In this document: positions 23,885-34,446 of the stretch, one piece after another
How positions within the stretch are numbered: position 1 is the first letter of the stretch
How the letters are laid out: each line of letters begins with the position of its first letter
Assembly: GCA_946902875.1 (NCBI GenBank)
Contig: OX336345.1
Coordinates: 8,091,395-8,155,394, forward strand
Direction: 5' to 3'
Source: Nematopogon swammerdamellus
Lineage: Eukaryota; Arthropoda; Insecta; Lepidoptera; Adelidae
Length of the DNA stretch: 64,000 nt
The notes under the pieces: generated by a model
Told to the model about the DNA's origin: nothing
The model's input: only the letters and a program-made list of their open reading frames with translations
The model's database searches: none
Position numbers and translations under genes: made by a program

Positions 23885-26344
23885 TTATTTTTTTATTTAT
23901 TTATATTAAACACCAACAGAGTACACACAGCATTTAAACATAGAAGACTCATGACACAAATAGTACATAGTAATATGTGCACCCCAATGACAGGTGAGCA
24001 CAGCAAGCTTAATACGGAATAAAAACTAATATATAAAAGTAAAATACAAAAACAAAGACTTCAATAAGAATAAAACAACAACTACTTCTTCAATACAAAA
24101 CTAAACTAAAAAAAAACAGATACAAATAGAACACTAAAAACTAAGTTAATTATTTTAGCTAAAGAAAAAAAAAGTTTAAACTATAATATGTATGTAGAAA
24201 AAAAAAAAAAAACCTAAATAAACACTAAAACAAAATAAACATTAAGAAGAATCGGTCCTACAGTATTTTATAAATTTAAACTTTAAAGACGCTCTGGTAT
24301 CGTGGAATAAGTCCACATTGCACTTCCTGTTGAACACATTGAATTGCCTCAGCATTCTGGGCAGTGGAGCATAGTATCCAAGATTAGTACGATATAAATT
24401 TAATTTGAAAGGATCATTGTATCTAGCGGTGAGACGAGGTACGTTGATACTCACACTGCTCAGAAGCTGAGGACAATCCACCTGACTGTTGACTAACTTA
24501 TGTAAGAATAACAGATCCAATAACAACCTTCTGTCAGCCAAAGACAAGAAATTGTAATACTCTAGCTTGTCACCATAAGATGGGAGGAGTTTCATCAAGT
24601 TGTTATGGTAAGAAATATTACGCATGAACTTTCGTTGTACTTTCTCAATTCGATCAACATAAGTTTTATAGTTCGGATTCCAAATAATGGAACAGTATTC
24701 AACATTACTGCGAACCAGAGCATTATATAAAGTTATTTTAGTTTTAGTTAATTTAAACATTTTTGTACTTCTCAAAACAAAACCCAGCATTTTAAATGCC
24801 TTACCAATTATATTGTTAATGTGCATATCAAAGCGCAGCTTTGAGTCTAGTGTAACACCAAGATCGCGAATATGGTCCACCTCTTTGAGTGCATTGCCAC
24901 CTATTGTATATTGCGATTCCATTGATTTGTGATTACGCGTGAATCGTATATAGTAGCATTTTGAGTGATTAAGTGACATTTGATTGAGGTCGCACCAGGA
25001 GACCAGTCTCTCTATATCCTCCTGCATTGCCCTAACATCACCAGCACAACTCACTTCTCTGTACACTTTTAAATCGTCAGCGTATAAACAGTAATCACTG
25101 TTTCTGAAGCAGTTGGTTATGTCGTTAATAAAAATGTTGAAAAGAACAGGTCCAAGATGCGAGCCTTGTGGGACACCAGAGGATGCGGAAAAATTATCTG
25201 ACTCGAAGCCTCCCACCACGACTCGCATCACGCGCTTATTTAAGTACGACGCGAACCAGTTCCTTATAGGGCCTTGTATACCGTACGCCGACAATTTAGC
25301 AGTCAATATATTATGGCTTACTTTGTCGAATGCCTTACTGAAGTCAGTATATACGGCATCAATCTGTAGACGCTTATCAACCGACTCAGTCAGAGCATTC
25401 AAATAATATAGTAAGTTAGTGCTAGTGGACCTATTCTGAAGGAAACCGTGCTGCCTCTCTGTGAGTAGCTGTTTCATATGCCAGTTGAGTATAGGACAAA
25501 TTAGAGATTCGAATACTTTGGGAAATACTGACAAAATTGATATGGGCCTATAGTTACATACTGAATTTTTATCACCACTTTTGAAGACGGGAACTATTTT
25601 GGCTTCCTTCCACAAATTGGGAAATACACCAGTATCGAGCGATTTATTGAAAATAATAGTGAGTGGGATAGCTAGAGAGGCAGCACAATTTCTGACAAAT
25701 ATAGGCGGTATAAGATCAGGACCAGCCCCCTTACTAACATCAAGTCTTTTTAATTTAATCAGCACAGTTTGTTTACTAAACGTTATTTTAGTAAGGGAGT
25801 TAGTATTGATAGAGTTCTGGAAGTTAGGAACCGAACCAAATGGCGGATCATATACGGAAGAAAAATGCGATAGAAACAGATCACATATCCCTTTACCTTC
25901 AGAGGAAGAACTATTTTTATACGACATTTCGGCGGGATAGGTGCTTTTGCTTCTACGCAGATCCTTCAAGTGAGTCCAGAAATACTTTGGATTACTGGCT
26001 ATACAGGTTTCAATGTGATGCATGTAGGACGAGTAACAGTTCCTCAGTATTAAATCACATCTAATTCGGAGAGTATGATATGCCAGCTCGTCCAGCGGAT
26101 TTCTATACTTCTTAAATCGTGCCCTTATTTTATCTTTTTCCTTTAATCTTTTTATAAGATTAAAACTGAACCAGCTGGGATACCTCACACTTTTATTTTT
26201 AGTTCTAGGTACATGAGAAGTAATAATTTTGTGTAGATGACAGTAAAAAATATCGATCATGTCATTCACTAAATCACAAGGACCCAGAACATCAAGCCAA
26301 GGCACTTCATCAAGTTCTGCCATAATGGCTTCGTAGTCATTATC
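23885..26344 (-). mobile_element. 5'-truncated non-LTR retrotransposon (Jockey-like)
   Basis: A minus-strand LINE whose 3' tail (AATAAATAAA-type) abuts 'ggggttatt' at 23876-23884, with a matching 'gggttatt' at 26345-26352 on its 5' side, consistent with a target-site duplication. It encodes RT but no endonuclease or ORF1, so about half of a full-length element is missing. The reading frame has no stop or frameshift across 693 codons, so the insertion is probably young. Confidence 0.85.
24242..26323 (-). CDS. non-LTR retrotransposon reverse transcriptase (ORF2, N-truncated)
   Basis: The 693-residue frame contains RT motifs in order: GAGPDLIPP (199-207), NYRPIS (257-262), QHGF (291-294), YTDFSKAFDKV (325-335, with catalytic Asp 327), SGVPQGSHLGP (382-392), and the active-site box YADD (414-417, Asp 416/417), then LGVTLDSKL (488-496) and a C-terminal post-RT region. 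These are features of Jockey/CR1-group RTs. The APE endonuclease that should precede residue 1 is absent, and the open frame continues a few codons upstream of the ATG to the insertion edge. All RT catalytic aspartates are present. It is a retroelement protein, not a host gene. Confidence 0.9.
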   Translation of the reverse strand: MAELDEVPWLDVLGPCDLVNDMIDIFYCHLHKIITSHVPRTKNKSVRYPSWFSFNLIKRLKEKDKIRARFKKYRNPLDELAYHTLRIRCDLILRNCYSSYMHHIETCIASNPKYFWTHLKDLRRSKSTYPAEMSYKNSSSSEGKGICDLFLSHFSSVYDPPFGSVPNFQNSINTNSLTKITFSKQTVLIKLKRLDVSKGAGPDLIPPIFVRNCAASLAIPLTIIFNKSLDTGVFPNLWKEAKIVPVFKSGDKNSVCNYRPISILSVFPKVFESLICPILNWHMKQLLTERQHGFLQNRSTSTNLLYYLNALTESVDKRLQIDAVYTDFSKAFDKVSHNILTAKLSAYGIQGPIRNWFASYLNKRVMRVVVGGFESDNFSASSGVPQGSHLGPVLFNIFINDITNCFRNSDYCLYADDLKVYREVSCAGDVRAMQEDIERLVSWCDLNQMSLNHSKCYYIRFTRNHKSMESQYTIGGNALKEVDHIRDLGVTLDSKLRFDMHINNIIGKAFKMLGFVLRSTKMFKLTKTKITLYNALVRSNVEYCSIIWNPNYKTYVDRIEKVQRKFMRNISYHNNLMKLLPSYGDKLEYYNFLSLADRRLLLDLLFLHKLVNSQVDCPQLLSSVSINVPRLTARYNDPFKLNLYRTNLGYYAPLPRMLRQFNVFNRKCNVDLFHDTRASLKFKFIKYCRTDSS

Positions 26345-26352
26345 GGGTTATT

Positions 26353-26648
26353 CACAGAGCATCAAATGCGCGCGCCCGCCCCTACTAGAGACGCCGTGAG
26401 CGCGATTTCTCTACAACGCCGTTGAAGCCTGTGGGCGTGGCCTATGACTCACATATGTGTGTTGTGCGTGTGCATTTGTTTTGTGCGTGTGCCTAACTTG
26501 CTCCTCTTTATGTTTAGTGTCGATATTAGCACACACACACACACATACGAAGCGCTAGCAGCACTGCGTGTAGTTTTTGGGTTTCAAATATTATCGCTTA
26601 GGGCGTCTCTAGTAGGGGGCGCGCGCGGTAGGTATTTGATGCTCTGTG
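26353..26648. mobile_element. hAT-type MITE, copy 1
   Basis: Terminal inverted repeats begin CACAGAGCATCAAAT and end in its reverse relative; the inverted similarity extends about 45 bp. Flanks are gggttatt (26345-26352) and gggctatt (26649-26656), an 8-bp duplication with one mismatch. The same 290-300 bp element lies inverted at 45059-45349. Eight-bp duplications and CA...TG ends are typical of hAT. A (CA)n run is at 26530-26545. No ORF. Confidence 0.85.
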
Positions 26649-26690
26649 GGGCTATTCTTTTTAAGTACCGGCCCCACACGGTACTACTCT
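26649..26690. repeat. right remainder of split repeat D
   Basis: 'gggctattctttttaagtac' plus 'cggccccac' continues the repeat interrupted at 23884. The same junctionless sequence is seen intact at 28755-28790. Confidence 0.65.
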
Positions 26691-26869
26691 TATTGTTATG
26701 CAATAATTAATTAATGCATAACGTTCAATATAAGCAATAAATAATTTACCTTATAAGTAGTCTATTTATAGAGGTGGACCATGACGACACGTGGGCAATG
26801 TGTGCGAGCCGTGCGTGACATTACCGCGGCTACCACACAAACAGACAAACATACGATTATGCAGACAAT

Positions 26870-26988
26870 AAATTCGAAGGGAAGTCTCCGATGTGGCACC
26901 TACCTTCTCGGAAGTGAAATAGGCTGGTCGGTTCATGTGCTTTGGCCCCTCCGACTCAGCCACTCATGCCGGATTAAATAAAAAAAAA
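26870..26988 (+). mobile_element. SINE 3' end fragment with A tail
   Basis: Matches the 3' part of the SINE at 4770-4870 ('gaagtctccg..ggcaccta' to 'gccggattaaata') and ends in an A11 tail. It is 5' truncated, and the poly-A is well preserved, so this is a fairly recent copy. Confidence 0.65.
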
Positions 26989-27199
26989 AAACAACACTCA
27001 CCGTGATAGCTTCACTTCGATATTGCAATGCAACGAATGCACATTCACCAAAATGTATTTCATTAGCAAAAAAATTAACGATTGCCAAATTGTTTAGCGT
27101 ATGTGTTCCAGTTCACTTGAAATAATTTGTATACAAGCATTATACAAGTCAATAAATATCTATTAATAAATAGAAGGACTTACACTTATGTATGTAACA

Positions 27200-27405
27200 T
27201 GCAGGATTTTTTTTATGGATACTGACTGACACGGTTGGCTATATCATCTCCTAGGTACATCCGCGATGTCAACCCATAACACCTTGGTGATATAAGTGCC
27301 ATGTCAGTGCTTCCCTTCGGTTGTGCCGGCTACACTGAACTGGACGGAAAACACGAACTATTTACATAGCCGTTTCAATCGACCTTTCATTCGGTGCCTA
27401 TACTT
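27200..27405 (-). mobile_element. SINE copy, minus orientation
   Basis: Starts at a T8 run (A tail on the minus strand) and runs through 'catccgcgatgtcaaccca' and 'agtgcttcccttcggttgtg' to 'cctttcattcggtgc', where it joins another repeat. Confidence 0.68.
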
Positions 27406-27697
27406 TTTAGGTTTCCGTACCCACTACGGAAGCCTATTCTAAGCCTACGCCGCCGCCGCCGCCATCTGTCTTTCTGTCCTACTGCTGTATCTTTGGACCG
27501 TAGGTAATAGCTAGCCGGTTGACATTTTCACAGAATAAGTGTTATTATGGCGAATATAACAACAAATAATAAAAAATAAATCAAAATAAAAAAATTAAGG
27601 CCCGCCCATACAAGAAACGTATTTTTTCATCGTGTTTTTTTTTTTGTGCGGATACCTCGGTGCGCGAGTCCGACTCGCACTTGGCCGGTTTTTTTGT
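27405..27697. repeat. repeat ending in 'gcgcgagtccgactcgcac' stem
   Basis: Begins 'tttttaggtttccgtaccc', contains a CCG trinucleotide run (27450-27464) and ends in the same stem as 7255-7410 and 20442-20512. Non-coding. Confidence 0.55.
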
Positions 27698-28164
27698 TTT
27701 TGTACATTGTGGCTATTAAGTAATCTGTGATCCACAATCACCTACATGTAAAGCCGAAAATTTATTTTAAAAACCAAAACAATATCAGAACTGTTTTCCA
27801 CATACAAGAATCACAAACACACAAGGAAATCTACTCGTAACATAATGAATGACCGCATTAGGAATTCTCACATGGCGCGGTAATAAACTAAGCAAACCTT
27901 GAAAATCATGAAAATTATCCTAACCTTGATATCACAGTCTCTAAACAAGATGAATCATTCGTAAATCTTACTTGTATTATACCTACCTACTTTAATGCTT
28001 TGTGTACAGTCGCTAGTAAATTGTAGGCAAGAACGTGAGTTCTTGAGTGTAGTGTAGGTATATTTGTATCACACATGGTTTGGCGATTTATCAGGGGCAA
28101 TCTTTGAATTTGACAAGATAAAAGTGAATTTTCAACTCGAAAACGAGTATCGCGTTTTGGATTT

Positions 28165-28400
28165 CATATAAAACTGTAGGTTCTTTACCCTGCTTGATGG
28201 TAGTTTTTAAAATACGCTCGAATTGGTACCACCGCTCTGAATGGAGATCGGCGGAATCGGCTGTGACAATACCTAGTTCTTATTTTTCGTTCAGCAGGTT
28301 TTTTTTTTATGGAAACTGACACGGATGGCTTCGTCACCTACAACATCTGTGATGTCAGCCCATAATACCGGGTGAACTTGGTGCCACCAACATGATAGTG
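28165..28400. repeat. two head-to-head SINE fragments
   Basis: 28165-28300 is a diverged plus-orientation SINE body ('aaaactgtaggttctttacc'). 28306-28400 is a minus-orientation SINE 3' half beginning at a T run. Their junction suggests one inserted next to or into the other. Confidence 0.55.
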
Positions 28401-28464
28401 ACTATGGCTTTGATCTTCGCTGATCTTCGCTAATGTTTATAAAATGTTCGTTATCACATATCGT

Positions 28465-28715
28465 ACAGTTTTTTTTTTTTTTTATGGAAACTGACACGGT
28501 TGGCTACCATCACCTACAACATCCGTGACGTCAGCCCATAACACCGGGTGAACTTGGTGCCACGTCAGTGCTTCCCTTCGGTCGTGCCGGCTACACTGAA
28601 CTGGACGGAAAACACAAACTATTTACATAGCCGTTTCGACCGACCTTTCATTCAGTGCGGTGGTACCAACCCGCGCGGGTTAAACCCTACCACCTAGTAA
28701 TATAAGAAGGGAGTC
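28465..28715 (-). mobile_element. SINE copy, minus orientation, near full body
   Basis: Begins at a T15 run (28469-28483), continues through all conserved blocks of the family and ends near 'ctaccacctagtaatataag'. The long pure tail suggests a recent insertion. It abuts repeat D at 28716-28792. Confidence 0.72.
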
Positions 28716-28792
28716 ATATCCCTTAGTCGCCTTTTACGACATACACGGGGAGAGATGCAGTGGGGCTATTCTTTTAAAGTACCGGCCCCGGC
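28716..28792. repeat. repeat D fragment (uninterrupted 3' part)
   Basis: Contains 'cgccttttacgacatacacg' and 'ggggctattcttttaaagta' through 'ccggcccc'. It provides the intact version of the site split by the LINE at 23884/26649. Confidence 0.6.
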
Positions 28793-29164
28793 AGTAAATA
28801 TTGTACATCGAGCTTAAGAAAGAGACAATCCGGCTGTGGAGCGTCGTCCCTGTCGCACAGAGACGTGCAGGTTCGTGCGACAGGAACGACTCTGTTCATT
28901 AGTTATTGCCGAGTACTGTACGTTAGAGGCACTTCGTAGTATAGCAGGATCAAAGAGAATCGCTGGCATGGCATCTAGTACTGACAGAAACATTGTGACA
29001 ACAGGGTGACAAGACGGATGTATTAGATGATAGATGATGTATCCATAACTCTGTATTCACAAGATAATTGTATAGTGGGCCTTTGTGCCTTATTTGCTGC
29101 TTTATAGTTATCTTGTCTGAATACTTTACTGAACGTGACGGTCGGTGTTTTGCTGTAATTTACA

Positions 29165-29240
29165 ATACTACTTGCAGCACAACACCGATTACTCTACTTA
29201 TCCCGTTTGCAGGCATACAGCGTGTGGTATGATATGTAAA
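29165..29240. repeat. repeat D fragment, inverted
   Basis: Reverse complement of the 5' part of repeat D ('gcacaacaccgattactcta' to 'cagcgtgtggtatgatatg'). Short and truncated. Confidence 0.5.
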
Positions 29241-29844
29241 GCATTGATTTTATAACCCTATAAAATCAATGATGTAAAGTACTAACTCGCAGGTCTCTGT
29301 GACGACGGTCTACAACCGGACTCTCTCTCTGTCCAAAGCCCGACGCGCATAATTTACCGGCCAGCGTACTGTATGTACTGTTGGCGCGCACGTTCGTGGC
29401 CTCTGCGGGCGGAGGCCGATAGATCTTAAACGATTATCCCTGTTTTGTCTTCGTACTTCAACCACGCAATAAAACCTTATTAGATAAATAATTTAATGCC
29501 ATAAATAAAAAAAAGAGGTTTCGTAAATGTCGTTACTTTCAGAGATTGATTCACAACACTATACATTCCATTCTCGCTTTCCTGCCGGAGGCCACGAACG
29601 TACGCGCTGTCTGTACTTTTCTATTTGACTGTACGAACACTAATACACTCTGCCTGCAGTCCTATTAAATCGCTGGTATGACTCAAAGGGGGCAGTTTTT
29701 TTCTCTCGTGTCTGTGTTTATGGAGGCAGTTGACGAATATGGTGTTTCATATCATTGATTGGCCACTATAGGAGTGAGCTAGATATCTCGCTAGATATGG
29801 TGGTGGCAAAGTGTGTTGTTTTAGAAACATTGCACACCTGAGGA

Positions 29845-30005
29845 GATTTAACCTATACCGCGTACTACGCTACGCCGTGTTCTCCGCATCATTTTGTATG
29901 GAGAAACGGAGCAGCGCCTCTAGTGATAGATTTGCGAACTTCTTTCTTCCATACAAAATGATGCGGAGAACACGGCGTAGCGTAGTACGCGGTGTAGGTT
30001 AAATC
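29845..30005. mobile_element. 161-bp hairpin element with 57-bp arms
   Basis: 29845-29901 and 29949-30005 are inverted repeats of 57 bp with one mismatch around a 47-nt loop. The near-perfect arms imply recent origin or gene conversion. It could be a tiny MITE; a target duplication is not evident. The transcribed stem would be long double-stranded RNA. Confidence 0.8.
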
Positions 30006-30190
30006 TTGTGATAAGAGTACAGAATGTGCAAATGTTCGACATTACTCAGGATATGACAAGCAAGCATTACCTACGCATCTATATGCATATATGTATGCTT
30101 CATAATGACAAATCACGACATCTCACTTCATCACGACAATATTAAATCAGTCAGTAAGCATGTATGCGTGTGTACACTGCTGAACATAGC

Positions 30191-30715
30191 CTGTCCAATT
30201 TTCCTCCAGGCCTTCCGGCCTTGAGCGATACGGAACCACTGCTTTCCGTCGACGTACTTTTTTTTAAATGTAAAATGACACGGTTGGCTACATCACCTAC
30301 AACATCCGTGATGTCAGCCCAAAACACCTAGTGAACTAGGTGTCATGTCAGTGCTTCCCTTCATTGCATGTCGGCTACACTGGACTGGACGGAAAACACG
30401 GACTATTTATATAGCCATTTCGACCGACGTTTCATTCAGTGCGGTGGTACCAACCCGTGCGGGATAAACCCTACCACCTAGTAAGGTAAGAAGGGAAGGG
30501 ACCTAGCTGATATAGTCGTCCCACCTGGCGAGTGGTCTTTCCTTCCAGTTCCACAATCCGTTTTCCTGACCGTGGACCACCACTGTGTAAGACACGGTTA
30601 TTCCAACGGTCGTCGTCTCTTCGGTTAACGTTCCCAGCCCACTGACTGCGACTTGAGCTTCGCCACAATCGCCACCCGGGGTCCAATATCGACCACTTGG
30701 GTGCATTTTGATGTC
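30191..30715 (-). pseudogene. RTE-type LINE ORF2 C-terminal fragment, split by a SINE
   Basis: On the minus strand, 30715-30508 encodes residues of the RDDDRWNNRVLHSG type and 30256-30191 continues with the downstream part. Together they match the unbroken copy at 50575-50945. Frameshifts are present in addition to the SINE, so it is dead. Confidence 0.72.
30257..30507 (-). mobile_element. SINE inserted into an RTE LINE relic
   Basis: Starts at a T9 run and covers the whole SINE body in reverse. The flanks 'gtcgacgtact' and 'tgatatagtcgtccc' are contiguous in the related LINE copy at 50640-50675, which dates the SINE as younger than the LINE relic. Confidence 0.78.
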
Positions 30716-30798
30716 ATACAACGATGTGTCTTTAATATATTTAAAGAGACGACTCTTTATATTTATTTTTATTCTTTTATCTCCTATCTTATTTTCTA

Positions 30799-31130
30799 CT
30801 AGCTTTTGCCCGCGGCTTCGCTCGCGGTAAACTTAATACTGCAACCAACGCAACGCAACAGAACTGCTAACACCATCTATTACTATCATTCGACACTATA
30901 CTTGGATAGAGATAGAGATAGATATAGAGATAGAGATAGAGATAGAGATAGAGATAGAGATAGAGATTGAGATTGAGATTGAGATTGAGATTGAGATTGA
31001 GGTAGAAGTAAAGATGAAGAAATATCTGTTAGGGATAAGTCCGTCTTTGTAGCTCATGTAAATTATGTATCGTCACAGAATACTAAATCGTGCTTGTTTC
31101 TGTAAAACATCTATCTATCTATCCTATACA
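30799..31130. repeat. CCGCGGGC-terminus repeat with GATAGA/GATTGA microsatellite
   Basis: Begins 'ctagcttttgcccgcggctt', the reverse of the terminus at 431-455. A GATAGA microsatellite at 30905-30965 changes to GATTGA units at 30966-31001. The change of unit in one array indicates two successive expansions. Confidence 0.65.
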
Positions 31131-32147
31131 ATTTCAAATCGGAACACCTGGGAAGTAAATAAAAAAATACAGACATAATATTTGACTTTGCAACAGCTTT
31201 CTAATTTATTTTACACTTGTAATCCGCGATCATAAATTTGAATGATGCCGAAATCAATCAACCTGAGTGACCTAACGGCGGAGACATAGCCGGCAATAGA
31301 ATGTTTGGTTCCTTTTTGCATTTTGCATATTATTATCATCATCAACCTAGCTTTTGCCTGCGGCTTCGCATATTAACTAGAAATCGTACATATATCTCCA
31401 TATTATTGTATAAACTGTAGATATTCCAAGTAAATAAAAATACAATAACATAAAAACATTGTCGTATCGTAACATGATCTGAACAGGAGAGTCGAAACTA
31501 ATAGAACTTGAAAAAATGCGGGGTCAGATCTGAGTGTGTTTTTAACGTAAGCGGAGCCGTGTGGATAGGAATGTATTCATGTAAAATTCACTCAAAACAA
31601 TTCACTTCTTCTAACTTGAACTGGAAAGGTGATTTTTTTAACAACCAATTAGGTTTTCGAACCTTTCATTGTTTCATACACTTGTTTTACGGTAAGAGTG
31701 GCATCGTTTCACCTACAGGTTAGGTGTCTAACGATGTCCATGGACATTAGTGATGCACGGAGATTGCGAATGCCATTGCCATGACTTTTAAGCACTTGCT
31801 TTTTTTACTTACTTAGAATTATTATTTTCATCCTAGGTCATTCCTAATCGTAAATCATTCATAACCTGTCCTATATACGAGAAGTTCAAAATAACACGTT
31901 TAGGTAAATAAAATTAAACATTTACACAACATTATCCTTACCAATTTCCTCAGGCGCACTAAACGGATATAGCAAGTACCTTAACGGAATTGCACTGCTA
32001 TAACTCAAACTGCCACGTCGCCATTATAAATAAGCTATACGGAGAATGGATTTACCAACCGGTTTCACGATAGCTTTTAATAAACTCGACCACCATCGTG
32101 CTCTCTACTTTTTGTTGCATAAATAAAACGCTATCGCGTTGTGAGTT
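31131..32147. other. no gene seen
   Basis: AT-rich sequence; a short CCGCGGC-like fragment ('cttttgcctgcggcttcg') is at 31351-31369. Frame 31508-31723 has no domain. Confidence 0.4.
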
Positions 32148-32780
32148 AGGGTTACCATTTCTTTACTTGAAAAGGCCTGACAAATAGCCGGCCATGGCGC
32201 CTAGTAACGCCACATGTGGATTTTTGAAGAAGTAGCCCCCCGTAATAACTGGACCACTCTAAACGCTAAAAACTACTGCAAAATATAGAACAATTCTTTG
32301 TCTATCGATCATACGTTTCTGGTTGTAAAATTTTATCATTTTCTATACAAACTATACAGTAAACCAAATGTCGATTTTTCTTCCGCGTGAAGTTTGAAGA
32401 CTTGATCTCAGAAACTAAAGATAATTTTAATGGAATGTTTTTATAGAAAAATGGCGCCATTTGTTATATCTATCGATCACACGCTTTTCAAAGTTCTAAT
32501 GCGAAGTATCGCAACTTATGAAAAAACTTCAAGTTGCTGCAATATGTGCATACGATCGATGCGCTACGCGCCGCGCCGCCGCTCCGCCGTTGGCTTTTTA
32601 GTCACAAAATTAAATAATAGATAAATCGCACGCGTGAAAATTTTCAAACATTCATTCAAAATGTTTCCACCAATTGAGCCAAAAAATGCGGAAAAATTAA
32701 AAAGCTGGACAAAGTCCGGACGGAAGGCAGAAAGTCCGGACATATCCGGACAAATTCGGACGGATGGTAACCCTATACTT
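32148..32780. repeat. interspersed repeat with inverted GGTTACCAT ends, copy 2
   Basis: Begins 'agttagggttaccatttctt' and ends 'cggacggatggtaacccta', like copy 1 at 6505-6820 but twice as long. The right third has repeated 'gtccgga' units (32710-32765). Frames inside show no transposase motif. Confidence 0.6.
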
Positions 32781-33599
32781 GCGACAGAGGAGCTTATCCA
32801 CATTTTGTAGAGTTTAGCCAACCAATCGTCCATCGCGAGCTGGCTTTTAACATTATTTATGTAACCCGCTATACTCCGGACCACACTGTACTAATGTTAT
32901 ATTGCCTACGAGGTTGCCTGGAAGAAATTACATGTATGTGTATTGTGTATATTTATGCGTGTTATGTATTCCAGAGCCACTCATACAAATTCATATTTGA
33001 AGCGCTCTAACTGTACGGTAGGACATAACAGAATAGCCTCTAACATATTGTTGTTTTTATTGCACAAACTTTTCGATTTTGCCTGTACCAAGAGGAACGC
33101 TGCTATAATTTATATTGCTTAAGTTTTATTTAATAAAATGTAGACCTAATTCTCGCGCTTGTTTCTGCGGCCAAGAGTTGGAAAGCCGACATTCCCGCAT
33201 CGGCTGCCGCCCGCAGTTGAATGTCAGTCATGCATTGAGAAGAAAACTGTAGCGAGGTGCGGCTTCGACTGTAATGCCTGTGCAAACATGGGGAGAGAGT
33301 AGGTATACACTTTTTAGGGTACTGTATAAAAAAAAAACTATACAAATAGACGTTGTCTGTCCGTCTGGTGTTGTTTGCATGTCACAAGACCTTAGTACCG
33401 AATGAACTTTTACATATTTATTTATTTATTTATTTACTTTAGTGCTGTATTTTTTTTATGTTTTACCTTTTATTTTAAATCGTGCAAGTGTAAATGTTGG
33501 AATGGACTCGCGTACTACTTTTAAGACTTCTACTTGCTACGTATTTTCAAATTTCAATTCACTTTTCCCGTGCTTTTCCCTTGGGAAATGTGTCCATAA

Positions 33600-33870
33600 A
33601 TAATGCTAAAGTCGAGAGTAATCGGTGTTGTGCTACAAGAACTCTGGTAAATGACAGCACAACACCGACCACCACATTTCGCAAAGTATTCGAACAAGAT
33701 ATCTATCAAGCAGCAAGTAAGGCAAAAAGACCTAACTGCTGCATGACTCGGTGGAAGGAAAAGGTGAGAGGTGGCTATCCTGTCGCCCTTTTCAGCATCT
33801 TGTCCTTATCCCTTAGTCGCCTTTTACGACATGCACGAGGAGAGATGCAGTGGGGCTATTTTATAGTAAT
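33600..33870. repeat. interspersed repeat D copy
   Basis: Contains 'gtaatcggtgttgtgctaca', 'gactcggtggaaggaaaagg' and 'cgccttttacgacatgcacg', ending 'gatgcagtggggctatttta'. The frame 33494-33874 spans it by chance and is not a gene. Confidence 0.65.
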
Positions 33871-34004
33871 ATAAATAAAGATTATAGATATATTGCAACA
33901 ACTTTATCCTAAATAGTTACATTGTATTCCTTCTGTCTCTTCATTCATTATTTGTATATGTTTATATTTCATACTACTTTTCCCTCTTTAGTACTGCATT
34001 GTCC

Positions 34005-34130
34005 GCCCCTACGTGTTTTCCACATCCCAAAGGTTAGTTCGTAAAGAATGCCGCAAGGCATTAAATTCGCCTATTGTAACCTTTTTATACAATGGTGTAT
34101 AATAGTAGGTATATTTTCATTTCATTTTCA
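34005..34130 (+). repeat. LINE 3' UTR fragment
   Basis: 'cacatcccaaaggttagttc' and 'atgccgcaaggcattaaatt' match the 3' UTR of the LINE ending at 18825. No coding part remains. Confidence 0.55.
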
Positions 34131-34441
34131 TTTTCATCTTCATTATTAGTTCATTCAGTTCTTCTTTCCTCCAAGATTTATTTAAAAAGCTTTATCTAGT
34201 TTAAAAGCTTTGTTTACTATTACTTAACAAACACTTGTCACGCGCATCTTCTTGCAGCGAACAAGCTATAAAATGGGTCTTTCTCCGCCGTCGCAATATT
34301 TCGATGACTTCGGTGGCACTTTTTTTTTCTTTGAATTTAGACATTCTCACAGGCAAAACATAATTTAGAATTAATTTAGAATCAAGTGGTAGTGGAGGGA
34401 ACGAAATTGATTGAACGGTTATGAAGTTATTGAATTTAAAA

Positions 34442-34446
34442 AATAT
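34442..34446. repeat. target-site duplication, left
   Basis: AATAT immediately before the 5' LTR, repeated at 41006-41010 after the 3' LTR. Five bp is within the range usual for BEL/Pao integration. Confidence 0.85.

Noticed and set aside
24242..26323. 693-codon ORF as a host gene
   Set aside because: It contains the full set of non-LTR RT motifs, has a retroelement tail and target duplication, and sits inside another repeat.
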